NCBI GenBank assembly: GCA_947034895.1
Contig: OX344762.1
Span: forward strand, 11,103,501 to 11,167,500
Direction of reading: 5' to 3'
DNA: 64,000 nucleotides
Source: Rhytidiadelphus loreus
Lineage: Eukaryota; Streptophyta; Bryopsida; Hypnales; Hylocomiaceae
Position 1 is the stretch's first letter. The number at the start of each line of letters is the position of its first letter. A program made the position numbers and the translations under genes. The notes beneath the pieces were generated by a model that was not told the DNA's origin, did no database searches, and worked only from the letters and a program-made list of their open reading frames with translations. Shown in pieces: positions 1 through 11,943 of the stretch.

Positions 1-410
1 TTGAATTCAAATTCTTTGAATTCAAATTCTTATAGTCGTTGTATGAGCGCGCTGTAATCTTCGCGCCCCCCTCCGCTTCCTTCTTCTCCGCAGCTCCTCC
101 CCTTGTTTCCTCTTCGTAGCTCTTCCCCTTGTTTCCCCTCCGCAGCTGTTCTCCTTCTTCCTTCTCAGTAGGGCCTACTTTCATCTTCGGAACTCCAACG
201 ATGATGCTGTGTCCTGTGTTCTTCCAACTCCAGCGACGCCGCTCCCTCCTCTTCAAGCAGCACCTGAGCTTCCATCTTCTCCGCCGCGGTGTTCCTCCCC
301 TCCGTCGCGGTGTTTTTCCTCCGTCGTTGTGTCCCCTTCAATTTCTAATGCAGGCTGCGCTACTTGCTTTTGACTTTGAAGCAGGTCGGTGCTGTGGCCT
401 TCTAGCAGGT
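1..410. other. GC-richer, pyrimidine-rich stretch without a clear gene
   Basis: The first 35 bases hold two copies of TTGAATTCAAATTC in direct order. From about 60 the plus strand is strongly C/T-biased with short imperfect repeats such as CTTCTCCGCAGCTCCTCC. Open frames exist on both strands, but their proteins are low-complexity Ser/Arg/Pro strings that come from the repeats and resemble no family I know. Confidence 0.5.
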
Positions 411-520
411 CTCCTTCGACGCAGCAGGGCTCCTTCGGCACAACAGGTCTCCTTCGGCGCAGCAGGGCACCTTCGGCGCAGCAGGGCTCCTTCGGCGCAG
501 CAGGGCTCCTTCGGCGGACG
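411..520. repeat. 19-bp tandem repeat, five full copies plus a partial one
   Basis: The unit CTCCTTCGGCGCAGCAGGG starts at 411, 430, 449, 468 and 487, always exactly 19 bp apart, with one to three substitutions per unit; a partial unit starts at 506. Flanking sequence to about 640 carries looser relatives of CTCCTTCGGCGC. The repeat keeps several overlapping frames open, which explains the long but implausible open frames on both strands here. Confidence 0.9.
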
Positions 521-1500
521 TCTTCTCTCCTTCGCCGCAGCTCTCTTTCGGTACAGCTCTCCTTCGGCGCCGAGCTCCTGCGGCGCTCTGTGGAGGTGCA
601 ACACCGATTCGGCGCCGGGCTCCTCCGACGTTGTGTGCAGGAGCGATGGCCTCAGGTCCGTGCCCCTCTGTGAACCCTGCCGCAGCCTCTCCTTCGAACT
701 CCTGCACAAGTCTGTGAACCCTACCCCCTCTCCTTCCAACTCCTGCACAACTCCTTGAATGCTGCCCCCTCTTGCTTCCATTTTCCATTCTTGTTTGGAG
801 GTCGGTCTGCAAACTTTCAACTACTGCGCTGCTTCTTCGGCAATTGTTGTATTTGAGCCCCTCCCTTGACATGTTCTGTGCAGCTCCCTCTGCTTCCATT
901 GAGTGTGGTGTTCGAGTTCCGTTCCTGCAGCCCCTCCACCGCGGCCATCTTCATCCCCTCTAGCGTCGCGAGTCCCTCCAACTGTGCCACCATTCTTCTG
1001 CCGCCATTTTTTTACAGGTTTTCTTGTACTATTGCCCTTTTCAAAATTGTTTCTGATCGTAATACTGAATTTCAAAAATCTGATTTTGACTTCTGCTTGG
1101 CTTTTGCTACGTTGCCCAATGCAGCCCTTCCAACGCCGTCAGTTGCAGCTGTTCCACCCCAGCCACCTTCAAGTCGTCCTACGCCGCCAAGTTCCGCTTC
1201 TGCATCAGCGTGTCCAGACTGCAGCCCCTTCAACAGCAGCAGGAACTTGAAGCCGAGAACTCCACCGCTTGCCACGATCAGCCAATACGATGCCTCTGAC
1301 TATATGGTAAGATACTTCAACTCTGTACATATTTTTTTTCAAAGTTCTCCTTTCAATGGCAATGTGGAGGTCTGTAGTTACTAACAGGGTCTCCATTTCT
1401 TGATGTAGTTGCTGCTGCAACGACTGGAGTGAAAGCACTTCCATAATGCAAAGCTGTATTGCTCAATTCGTTCTAATGGAAGTAGGGGAAATTGGGATGC
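521..1500. other. GC-richer region; a possible plus-strand exon at its end, otherwise nothing firm
   Basis: Between 655 and 780 there are degenerate repeats of CTCTGTGAACCCTGCC and CTTCCAACTCCTGCAC. A plus-strand frame runs from 866 to 1384; its Pro/Ser/Ala-rich segment (about 1105-1300) ends next to a good splice-donor-like site (ATG/GTAAGA at about 1303). That is the only hint of an exon. No domain is recognisable and I do not call a gene. The stretch could be the 3' flank of the pogo-like gene. Confidence 0.3.
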
Positions 1501-1803
1501 ACCTACAAGTGGACAATATTGGTGTTCTGGAGACGCGGTCGAACTTCTTGCAGAGCAGGTAAATTCCTTGTATTCTCTCCTCTTAGTTTTGCTCTTCTCC
1601 TTGCAATTGCCACCTTCTGATTGTCCTTACAAATTTGAGGGATAACCCCACAGTAAGGGGCCTTGTAACCTACAGTTGGCACATTCTCCCGAATTGCTGC
1701 ATGCAACTTCTCACCTAGAGCCTTGACGTTTTTGACACTCCAGAGCTCTTTGTGTTTTCTTTTGGATTTTGCTAACTCCTGCCTTGCTAGTTTTGCTGCA
1801 TGC

Positions 1804-1817
1804 TTTTTTTTTTTTTT
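1804..1817. repeat. T14 homopolymer at the presumed frameshift
   Basis: Fourteen T on the plus strand encode the Lys run of the transposase tail. Upstream and downstream coding-quality sequence lies in two different frames that meet here, so a slippage indel, or a sequencing length error, is the simplest explanation. Confidence 0.7.
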
Positions 1818-3276
1818 CTGCTGCCCTCTTCTCCTTATTGGCCTCTTTTTCTAATTGTCTTCTCTGTCTTTCTGCTGCAGCTGCATCCTTCTTGGCTGCC
1901 AATTCCTCCAACTGTCGAAAATGGTCTTCTTCAGTCAGTAAAATAGAATTTTCATAGTCAATTTCTAGCTCAGCTCTTATTTTAGATGAAGGGGGAACAT
2001 TCACACGGGGAAGCTCGAGGAAGTCACCGAAACATTTCGGTCTCCCCTCTCCTTGCATTCCTGTCCCTGTAGGGTCTGCTGCTGTTGCATTTCGTTGAAC
2101 ATTGTCTCCTATATTGTTGTCGTTGCCTTCATCTGCTTCATATTCTCCGTCAGTAGAACTATGTAGATGTGTCTGTTGTGTGCATCCTTCGTTTTCATCA
2201 CCATCTACGTCAATGAAGTACTGGCTACAGTTTGGAAGGTCTACATGTACTTCTTCAAAAATTTCTTGTAATTCCCATGCCTGTAATTCAAATTTCTCTG
2301 TCACTAGGCTTGGGCAGCCTTCAGAACTCACAGGATCTTTCCCTTTTCTGCTACCATAGGCCTCACTAGGTCCCATTTTAGAGTCCATGGCAGTTGCATT
2401 GATAGGAAAAATCCCAGTTGCTTGAAATCCCTTGGTTATATTCTCCTTAGATAAGGCTCTTCTTAGTGCACATGCAACCCATTGAGCAAGGTCTTCCTTC
2501 ATTGGAATTTGACCACTGTGACCTAGTGTCCATTTATCCCTGTAAGCTCTGAAACATAATTTGAAAGGCTTAAAGCAAGTAACATCCAGTGGCTGTAGAG
2601 CGTGGGATGTGTGGGATGGAAAAGTCAAAAGATCTAAGCCTCTTTTCATAGCAATTCGGATGACTTCCAAAGTCACATGGGATTTATGTCCGTCCATAAT
2701 AAGCAAATGCCTATTAGTTGGAGAAATTCCATACAATTTCGTAACATTGCGTAGGAAGTGCTTCATCCATTCTGTGAATAGGGAATTTGTCATCCATGCT
2801 TTACTCTGCATTGCCATGCCAGCTCCTTTTTCACCCGTTTTCTTCAGGTAATTTCTTACTCTTCTCTTTCCTTTGAAGATGAAGAAGTTAGGAATCTTCT
2901 CCCCTCTTGCATTTATGCAACAGAGCACTGACAGCCATTCTCTTTGGTCAGGAGTGACCTTGTGAATAGTTTTGGACCCTTTTTTGGCAATCACGAATCC
3001 ACCCCCATCTTTTCCTGCCTGAGCACCACTCTCATCGCAGTTCCAGATGTGCTGGGGTTCATAGTTGTGAGTGTCATACAACTTCTTCAAATTGTTGTAG
3101 AAAGTTCCCACTACTTCAGGACACAAATTTCTAGCCCTCTTCTGCTCTAGGGCTTGTGCTTTCTTTATTGCTAACTTTGGATGTCTGTTTTTGAAGCATT
3201 TCACCCATCCTGGCCCAAGCACCCCATCTTTGAAAGGAGTCACTCTTCCTTGAGTTAGTATCCCCACCTTTTCCCT

Positions 3277-3279
3277 CTA
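3277..3279 (-). other. In-frame TAG inside the transposase frame
   Basis: The codon order is ...ATA GGA CAG TAG AGG GAA AAG..., with coding-quality sequence in the same frame on both sides. It separates the helix-turn-helix part from the catalytic part. A single base change explains it. Confidence 0.85.
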
Positions 3280-3840
3280 CTGTCCTATAGTTAAAGGGAA
3301 TCCAAGATTCTGCATTTTTAGCAAGTACTGGACCAGTTGTTCTTCTTCTCCACTAGTGAGAACCCCTCTTTGTCCCCTCTGTCTTTGCATGGTGGTGCCA
3401 TAAAGGTGACCTCTCAATGTAGAAACAGGAATTGCATTATCCCTTGCAGCTTGTCTAATAGGAACACCGTCCTCTATATCAGAAAGGGCACACTCTAATT
3501 GTGCATTGCTCCAATTCCCATTTTTGTTTGTTTTCTGTGAACATTTCAAACTGGTAGGTGCAGCAGAGGTTTGTACAGTGAAAACTTTGTGAGGACCCCT
3601 ACTTGGATTTGCATTGGACGTTGAAGCATGCCTCACTTGTGAGTCGCTTCGAAGTCCACGCCTCCCATGTTGTTTCTCTATGGTCTGCGCTGCATCCCTC
3701 ACTTTGCCACTGTCTGAAAAACAAGGACTATGTCCATGTTGCTGTGGCTCACCTTCAGTGGGGTCTGGTGACGGAAATGAAACCCTATCTGTCATGTGCT
3801 CTGCCTCCCCTGCTTTGACGTTGTCAGTTGTTGTTGGCCT

Positions 3841-3843
3841 TTA
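3841..3843 (-). other. In-frame TAA inside the transposase frame
   Basis: The codon order is GAA CAA CAA TAA AGG CCA, in the same frame as the ATG at 4254 and the helix-turn-helix part. CAA to TAA is one C-to-T change. The alternative is that the acidic N-terminal segment is a separate short ORF. Confidence 0.75.
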
Positions 3844-4341
3844 TTGTTGTTCCACTGCTGCCATCTCCCATGATTCCCAGCTTCCACTACGATGATGCAC
3901 ATGGGGCCGACCTGAACCTTCAATGTGGCCTTCCTCATCTGTCACTATTGTTGACTCTGTAAGGAAACCCGTTGGACGTCGGAGTATTCTTCGTTGCTTA
4001 GATGTCCTGCTACAGTGCTCCTGCAGCGCAGCAATAGGAATATCATCTTCCCTTTCAAATCGGTCCATTTCTTGGAACCACAATCGTTCTTCCTCCTTTA
4101 GAGCCCAATCAAACAACTCTGTATTTTGTTCTTCACCAGAGTTCTCCTCATCTCCTTCACAAAATTCGGATTGACTACTTCCCCAACTCCTTGGCCTGTG
4201 CCAACTATCTCCAACTGTGTCACTCGTATCCTCTGAATTCGTGGTCTCACTCATTTTCGCCAACCAAATGTGACCTGAATTCACTGCAATTCTTGACACT
4301 CTAACAATGTTTATGCACTTCGAACTCTCTAAATTACCCAA

Positions 4342-5149
4342 ACTTCCTGTCGTCTTGCAATTCTTTCAACTCTACAGTGCTTCAAATTCTCTATGTGCAC
4401 AACATGAAGAAACAAGCCCAATACCTAAGTTACTGGATACAATTTTTTAATGTTATTTATTAGAGTTCATTTTTAAAATATATTTTTTCCTTGTACTTTG
4501 TAAAATTGACGGCTAATACATGTTTAAGTATGCAGTTATAATGTTAAATAGCTCAAGAGTTGGTAGTCACCAGAATGTTTCTTGCTCTAAAAGCAATGTT
4601 TCATTTTGTGGGCCCTTCAAAAACCAAACACACTGCATCTTCAATGAATTCACTTCCCACCGTCAAAAACATCTTACACCTTGCCTTTAATTGCACTTCA
4701 TTTTTACATAAATTTACCTTAAAAATCTTCAATACGCTAATACCACTCATTACAGTCACCTTTTACACCTCATGAATACTCTAAAACTATGCATGTACAA
4801 CCATCTTTCGCTAGTACAAACAATTATCTTCATATCAACATTCATTTGAACTATTCATGGCACTTTTTTAGGGGCGGCTCTTAATGCCCGAACTCTTCTC
4901 CAGCCTCCTCCTATACCTTTGCCCATTTGAACTGCAGCAGTTTTTTTGTCCATAAATTAGGGAGAGGGACAAAAAAAACTTTTCTGAACTTTGACCCTTA
5001 TAATCTTCAAAACCATGTGGAATCTGGTTCTGAAAATTTCAGTACAAGTTAAAAATAAATAAAAAATAAAAATAAAAGATAAAAAAAATCAGTTGTGAGC
5101 TCTCAACATACATGAGTCTAAGATACTACGGTTCCATTTCCTATAATGC
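4342..5149. other. Non-coding DNA upstream of the transposase
   Basis: AT-rich sequence. A TATA-like string on the minus strand near 4480-4490 could serve the transposase gene, but nothing proves it. A short GC-richer patch (4870-4935) carries GGGGCGGCTCTTAATGCCCG and is unexplained. Confidence 0.35.
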
Positions 5150-5830
5150 AAAGGAATCATGACATAGGGGTACATTTTGCTTTCTTCAATGTACCAACGG
5201 TGTACACTTGAAGAGATGATCACTTTTAGTGACCATTGCATTGCAACTTTCAAAATTTGTAACTAATTTTACAAAGGTCTAAAAATAACAAAAAAAACTT
5301 GGGTTAGATGCCAATTCCATTTTTTCTTCCTATGAAAATTTACTAAAAATTGTTTCAAGGACTTTAGCTTCCCCTAAAAAGGCAACCAACTCTTAAATGG
5401 TTGTTTTACTTAGAGTATATTGCCCCAAGGGTCACTTTCAACAAGTGTCCCTATCCACCTTGATTTCACTTGATGAGCACTCAAAATCATTAGGGGTTTA
5501 GGTAAGAGTATTTAAAAATATTTTAGGCTCTAAAAGTTTGTTCTAATGAAGAGGTATATATTTCTTTCTTCAATGTATCAGTTGTATTCATCAATGTTCC
5601 AATGTTAACAATGAACATGTGAAGAGGGGGACTCTTCTAAAGCTTTATATGATTTCCACTTCAAAAATTCATAATTAATTCCATGAAGTTCCAAAAAATA
5701 TGAAACAACTCAAAGTAGATCCCGATTCTACTTGTTTTTCAAGGAAAATTTACTTTAAAAGATTTCAAGAAGTCAAATTTGCAAACTAGATTATAAAAGG
5801 TTGCTTTATGGAACTCCCTCCTTTTATAGA
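5150..5830. repeat. Diverged direct duplication, about 380-bp period
   Basis: 5155-5415 and 5536-5820 share ordered landmarks: TTTCTTCAATGTA, then CTTGAAGAG / GTGAAGAGG, then GATGCC / GATCCC before an ATTC word, then GAAAATTTACT and a closing AAAAGGTTG-like word. Divergence is high, so this is an old duplication. No coding potential. Confidence 0.6.
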
Positions 5831-7017
5831 ACAAATACAATGAGGTATGCTTCATTTTTATAAAATTTAGTGTATTTTACTATATTGGATTGTATCCCAA
5901 TATGGACTAGTTATGTTCAATGTTCTTTTTTAGTGATAAATCACTCAAAAGCAATACAAGGTTTTATGAGGGAATACTTGATGAATAAAGTCATTAGATT
6001 GTTACAAAAAAATTTGGAGAGTATTCCTACATTTTGGTTGAATGTATGTACATTTTGATGAATAGGGGAATTGTCACCCATATTTTGCATAATCATCTAT
6101 GGATGTGAAGACCTTCATGACTCCTATGAAGATTGTTTTTCTAAAAATGTCCCAAAAAATTAAATAAATAACCTTGCATCTTATAGTCATAATCACATTT
6201 GCATGCCAATAATCAAATCTATGACCTATGATTATAAAGTACAACCAAATTCTGAATTTAATACCGTCAAAGATTATAGTCTCCCAAATGGAGATTATGA
6301 ATATGCATATCCCACACTATTCTATCTATTTAAATGAAGATAACTAATACTCACTTGAATATATCCCCACTAAAATATACAAAATTTCTACAATCCTATT
6401 TAAAAAAACAAAAAATTAAAAACAATGTCCTATTAGCATATTGTAACTTTCCAAGCATTTCAATTGGATATAACAATTGGAACAGAGTCCCCAAACTCTC
6501 CAACAATTTTTGGATCCCTTCCATTTTAGGAACTCAAATAATGCATCTACCCAAATTTTCTTACAGTCAATACTTGTGACAAGCTCATAAATCTCTCTTA
6601 TGGCCCAAGCATTATCCATCCAATATCCACCTATTTTTTTGACCTCTTTTAACTTAAAAACAAAGTGACACTTGCAAACATATTTTACAATGACTTAGTC
6701 AATTACAAAAATTCTAAATATAAATCACTAATCAAGCACACTAGACAACTTAGATGTAAAGTTCAACTTCCTACAATCATCATTGCTTTGGCTATAGGAA
6801 CAATACACACCAACCTTCCAAGCACTTCATCAACATCTAGACCTACCTAACTTTGCTACATTGAACACTCTCAATAATATCAACATTGCTATCGAATATT
6901 TTACTATACAAGCACAAATTTAAAAAAAATTGACCTTTGCCTTCATTATATGGCCCACCCTAGCCATTTCTTTCTCATCTAAAATTGATAAACCCTCTTG
7001 TAGTTAACAAAATTGAT
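5831..7017. other. AT-rich non-coding DNA
   Basis: Only short open frames, with no family resemblance. I see no terminal repeats or tandem arrays here. Confidence 0.5.
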
Positions 7018-7021
7018 TTAA

Positions 7022-7972
7022 CCCCTCACCGCCCAAGGGGACCAAAAGTGTCTTCACACAGTCTAGCAGTCAACTTCAAAGTGCTATAACTTTTGCTTTC
7101 AATGTCCAAATTCAATCAAACTTAATGGAAAAGTTGTGCGTACTAGTCTGTTTTTTGTGGTAAAATTTTTAAGCCGATCCAAGATTTACTGAGTTTTTGA
7201 AAGCCATTCAAAGTTTGTAGGTTCAATTTGAGTTCACCATGCTATATTGAGATGGCTGCAACTTTGGGGGCTTGTATCTTTTTCATCAAGTGTTAGTTTT
7301 CAGTAAAATTTGTTGGATTTTGTTCCCCATAAAGTTTAATTATTGTCGTAAAATTTTCATGTCAATCGAAGTTGTTTTTGAATTCTTGGGAGCAATTCAA
7401 AGTTCAAAATCCAGACATTTTTGCATTACAATGAACTTTGGCGGCTTATAACTTCTTCAGACAGGGTTTTTTTTCAATAGTTTTTGTTGGAAAAGTTTTG
7501 CATACTAGTCTAGTTCTTGTGGTAAAAATTTCATATCAATCCAGAAAGTTATGATTGACTGAGAAGCATTTTAGTAGAGGTAGGTTCAGCCATAGATGTG
7601 TTTTTCTGCTACTTTTTTCACTTTTTTGCAAACGCAATGAGTCAATTGAATGATTTTTTTCCCACCAAAGTGTTTGTCATTTGGTTTTGAATCACTTTAT
7701 AGTTTAAAGTTTTTTCATTTGAGTAGGTTTAGAAATCGAATTTCACCTCCAAATGTGTTTTTAGGAAAATTTCAGTATCTTTTTTCAACACTAAAACATT
7801 ATAATCTTTCAATATATGCGGTCAAATGATCCCAAATTTGATTTACACCATCTACAACATGCACACTACAAGATTATACAGTTGAGATTTTCATACCTTA
7901 CTCACATTTAGACTTATGACACTTGAAAAGCATAGGTGTTTTTTGACATGGTTAGGCCTTGGGGGTGAGGGG
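7022..7972. mobile_element. MITE family S (TTAA-type, about 950 bp)
   Basis: The left end is TTAA then CCCCTCACCGCCCAAGG; the right end, read in reverse complement, is CCCCTCACCCCCAAGGCC. The right flank is TACG, so only the left TTAA survives. No coding capacity. Inside, ATAACTTTTG and AAAGTTATG words recur. The ends fit a TTAA-targeting superfamily (piggyBac or Kolobok type), by analogy with families P and Q. Confidence 0.65.
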
Positions 7973-8585
7973 TACGTAAATTAAAAAAAACCCGAAGTGG
8001 AACAAGGATTCAAATGCCTTGAAATAAAATACTACAGGTTCTATATCATTCAATTACCCCTCCTCCAATTACAAAGACAGATTATAAGCCAAAATGCATA
8101 ATGACTTTTTAAATACATCTGTTATGAATACTAAATCACTTATAAGCCTTCACTTGACTGTAAACCTCATAACTCATAAGTGTCATAGTCACATCCCTAA
8201 AATACCCTTTGTTTTAGGTCATTTACTCAAAAAAAGCACATGTAGGTAGCCTATGACAAAATGGACCATTCCTAAACTCCTAGAGATCCTAATTCTCTAA
8301 TAACCACAATTGGGTGCCTTTCTTTATGGGCAATCACTTGAGACATGGTTATTACTCTATTATTTTGCAAGCCAACAACTATGAAGTTGGCAATGATAAT
8401 CATACTAAATAATTTTAATTTTAATCATGCTAAAAAGTTATAAAGGTCACACTTTTGTGCTTCCAAAATTGAGGATTGTTCTTTGCACCCAAAAATCTCA
8501 ATCATTAGGTGCATATCATCTAATTGAGTTTTCAAAGTGCATAGAGTCTTTTAGACCTAGATCAATTCAAATTCCAAAGTAACAT
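7973..8585. other. AT-rich non-coding DNA
   Basis: No gene, no clear element ends. Confidence 0.5.
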
Positions 8586-8805
8586 TGACCCTTAAAGGAC
8601 GGACTGGTGACTGTGGATATCATTCCTTTGGATACCGTGGGAATCGTTGGCTTAAAAAAAATGCAAAAGCACTCATTGGAAGTCAAACTAACTTACTCTA
8701 GATGACCTCCCCTCTTCACAACAAAATTCTGAGGATGAATAGTTGCACTTCTATCCTACACAAAAGGATTCTCTGTCATTCATTGGATACAAAACATGAC
8801 AACGA
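8586..8805 (-). mobile_element. Fragment of repeat family U
   Basis: It shares, in reverse orientation, the blocks GAGGATGAATAGTTGCACTT, CATTGGAAGTCAAACT and TGTCATTCATTGGAT with the U copies at 36.6 and 59.7-60.9 kb. The ends are not intact. Confidence 0.6.
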
Positions 8806-10380
8806 TTAGACTAGGACTGAAGTCAATGACACAGATATATGATCAATGGATCAAGGTGAATTGCATAATGAGCAAATTAGCTTAATACATACTCATAAGG
8901 TCCCTGCAATACTAAACACCACTAAGTAGGGTTTTAAGCTTTTAACTCACTATATAATCGAATCTTAGTGGCTAATTAATTGAATCTTTATAATCTGTGA
9001 CTTACAAGTCCCAGGTTGTACCAAAAGCCGGTGTTACAAACAGCACAGAAGCTGAAATTTTCAGGATTCACTGAAGCTTCTATTGACGATTGATTTCCAA
9101 CCTGGCAACTTCTTTGGAATCTCTTTAGTTAACGCTGTGAGAACAATTGTAGCATAATTTAGCAGTGAAGATTGAACTTGGAAAATTGACCTCGTCATAT
9201 ATCTTCGTCACTCACTGCATGAATTCTTTCATCACTACTCTTTCATCTACTTTCCTTGTGATTGAACAAGCATATCTCAATGTTTGGAAAAGTACAAGGT
9301 GGCTGCGTAGGATGACAAATTGATCTTTCAATTGGCATATTCTTTGGCATATTCTTTGAAGGTGTGGCTGGTTTCTACTAGGCAAAGAAGAAGAAGAAGA
9401 AGAAGAAGTACATGCTAGCTAACCCGTATCCCAAGTCTGTATGATTGGGAAGGGTAGCGTTGGGAGTGCGGTGTTGGAGCAAGTGTCCGCTCGATCAATT
9501 GGCCCATATTAGCACGAACTTGCTGCATACTACTGCTAATCGATCTCATGTTATGAATACAGTAAGTTAGAACAGAGATCGATCTTCGAGGCGATAACTT
9601 AACGGTTCCTCAACCAATTAGTCAGAGCGGCTACTTGGCGACCCTCGAGTATAATCCTCCGCAATAGTAGAAACTAAAGTCAATCCCAAAGAAGGCTTTC
9701 ATTATAAACAGGAAATAAGGTACCTAAAATGTACAGAGAGCATTGATTCGATCATTCTAAGTGACGATTTTATTTGGTGGCACATACCTTACCTTAGAAT
9801 CGAAGCACTGTAAGGCAATCGCAACACGTTGGACTCAAGTTGGTTGCCGGTAGTTCAATCCGTGCTCGATCAATATGTCCTCTCGATCTGTTCATAACTA
9901 ATTGTTGCAGTATCATTTCATTCATTTGCACTTAATTCCAGACAATTCTGTTCACATTCAAGTATTCAAGTCCACATGTTGTGACTCTCCTTCTTCTGAA
10001 ACCAAAATAGCTAGATGCAACTTTGGGACTGAGGTAGCAGAATCATTGGTTTGTTTGCTGCAATCTACAGTAGTAAATTTGTTAATATCTTGCAGTGAGT
10101 GACTGATATATCACACAGCTAGAAAACTTCATTCAGACAGGCATAACCTCATTTCACCGCTTAAAATTGATACCCAATTGCTACACTGTGATCAGTTCCA
10201 TTAGCCTGATATATATCCGTAACTCCTCGAGCGGTTTGTTGTTTCTTCAATTCTGTGTGCTGTACGTCGAGTTGCAAAATTAAAGCAGTTTTTTGCTTGC
10301 AATATTCCTTCAAGAAAGTCATCGCAGCTAAGAATCTGCACAGTACATCAGAGCAAAATTAACACACACCACCGTCCTGG
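8806..10380. other. GC-moderate island with no convincing gene
   Basis: From about 9000 to 10380 composition is closer to that of the 31-35 kb island than to the AT-rich surroundings, and no MITE family enters it. A (GAA)8-9 microsatellite sits at 9384-9410. A 66-codon plus-strand frame (9902-10102) ends here but resembles nothing I know. An RNA gene, untranslated exon or promoter region is possible; no splice chain could be built. Confidence 0.35.
9384..9410. repeat. (GAA)n microsatellite
   Basis: Uninterrupted AAG/GAA triplets, eight to nine units. Confidence 0.9.
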
Positions 10381-11344
10381 GGGAGAATGATCTGCAAATT
10401 ATATTTGTAGCATGATTTCTTTTAATGATATGGGTAAAATTTCATTGTCAGTACGTAGCAAAAAATGGTCAAAGATTCGATAATGAGAACACATTCACTT
10501 TCCTCTAATTGTACATTTTAATAAGTTTGTTTCTTCAAAAGCTTGTAATGTTTCTAGTACTAGTAACCCAAATGCAATAAAATCATGACTAAAGGTGTTC
10601 TTTACAATTATGCTTACACATTTGAGACCATTATAGTTAATAGTGGTTCAATGAGTGTCTGATTCTTTCACCTCTAATTATGTCTAAAGGTTTGGGAGCT
10701 CACGTAGATGTGTTATATTATATGGCTTTTGAAGTTTGTTAAAAATAAAATAAAAAGGATGTTCAACATGATCCTTACAAATCATCCATTGGGTCAAATA
10801 TGAAAAAATATTTGTAGATCTTAAAGTTTTCAAATCAATTAAGAAGCTCATATACATATTTACCAAAATTACATCTTCTATGTTTAGTTTGGTTTGATAG
10901 GCTAATATTGTCAGGTGATCAACATGATATGATTCAAACATAAATTTATTTATTTATATGTATTCAAAGTGTTATTGAATTCAATATACATAGTGAAATT
11001 TTTAACAACATAAAATCATAAAATCCTTGGTTGTTTTAATCCTTCTTATATTAAGTATAGAAAACATTTAGAAGCATCCATTAACATTTCATACTAGATT
11101 ACTTCCTTATCCATTCAACGATATCCATCACCAACTCCCTAAAATCTTCCACGGTTGGATGGAAAATGGCTTCAAGAGAATTGATGCTACTTAGGAATTG
11201 AACAATTGTAAATTCAAGTTTTTATTCAATTCGAACATTACTACATTAGAGGGATTGAACGAGAGATACAAAGCTCTTGATTAAGATTTAAACTTTAAAG
11301 ATGATCATGAGTTCATACAACTTTCGAAGTCATATGCAAAATAA
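10381..11344. other. AT-rich non-coding DNA
   Basis: Only short open frames; no element ends seen. Confidence 0.5.
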
Positions 11345-11352
11345 ACTAAAAC

Positions 11353-11935
11353 CCCGGGGAGGACACTCCCTATGTTTTAGCAAACTACGTGCGGCGGAAA
11401 AAGTAAAACAAGTAATACACCTTAAAATTTAATTTCTTTTTCAAAAAAAAAATTATGGATAGATTTTACTACTTTATAAGTTTATGTTTTGAATTATTGG
11501 TATTTTTTTGTGCTAATAGTAATTAGTTATAAATTTTTGAAGAAAAAAGATACACTGTAAAGCTGAAAATAACTTTCACACCTCTATATTATATAAGAAA
11601 AAAAATTTGAAAAATGAAAAAAAAATAATATAGAATAGCTTTCTATTGAAAGTTTATTTTGGTTGAATATTGATGCAATAGTCATCTTCATGTGAGCTCT
11701 ATAAATATTTTAGTTGGAGAACATGCCATTTTAGTTCATTTTTCAACCCTTTCTAGACAATATATCTTATGTTATTTGGAATTGAATTTTTTGTCAATAG
11801 AAACCTTTAGTCATTGTTAAACAAAGCTCAAAATTTTAGAATGAAATTATAGTTTATTCAAGGTGAATTACATGAATTACTTTTTCCACCGCCGCACGTA
11901 GGTACCCCAAATGTAGTGAGAGTGTCCTCCCCTAG
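11353..11935. mobile_element. hAT-like MITE T1 with 8-bp target duplication
   Basis: The left end CCCGGGGAGGACACTC and the right end (reverse complement CTAGGGGAGGACACTC) bound 583 bp. They are flanked by ACTAAAAC at 11345-11352 and again at 11936-11943. An 8-bp duplication is the mark of the hAT superfamily. Inside the ends both sides carry ACGTGCGGCGG. No ORF. The internal sequence is related to T2 at 59.8 kb. Confidence 0.88.
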
Positions 11936-11943
11936 ACTAAAAC

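Larger units (their letters stand above)
1503..4254 (-). pseudogene. pogo/Tigger-like DDE transposase gene, broken
   Basis: The minus-strand frame runs from an ATG at 4254 to a TGA at 1711 without any frame change, but has an in-frame TAA at 3841-3843 and an in-frame TAG at 3277-3279. The N-terminal 135 residues are acidic and unrecognised. Then comes a psq-type helix-turn-helix (about residues 245-300; ...RQAARDNAIPVSTLRGHLYG). The catalytic part follows the second stop and shows NCDESG, LLIMDGHKSH and HALQPLDV, the three Asp-containing motifs of the pogo/Tigger DDE_1 family. A Lys/Arg/Glu-rich tail follows. At a run of 14 T (1804-1817; A14 in the coding sense) the frame appears to slip: the other frame continues as a basic, plausible C-terminus through 1706 to a TAG at 1503-1505. 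In the family this protein cuts and reinserts DNA in the nucleus, usually at TA. No terminal inverted repeats could be assigned. Confidence 0.85.

Noticed and set aside
129..899. Long open frames on both strands (up to 209 codons)
   Set aside because: They are Ser/Arg/Pro strings produced by the 19-bp repeat and pyrimidine bias, and are open in several overlapping frames at once.
1769..3150. Plus-strand open frames within the transposase region
   Set aside because: They lie opposite recognised transposase motifs and have no family resemblance.
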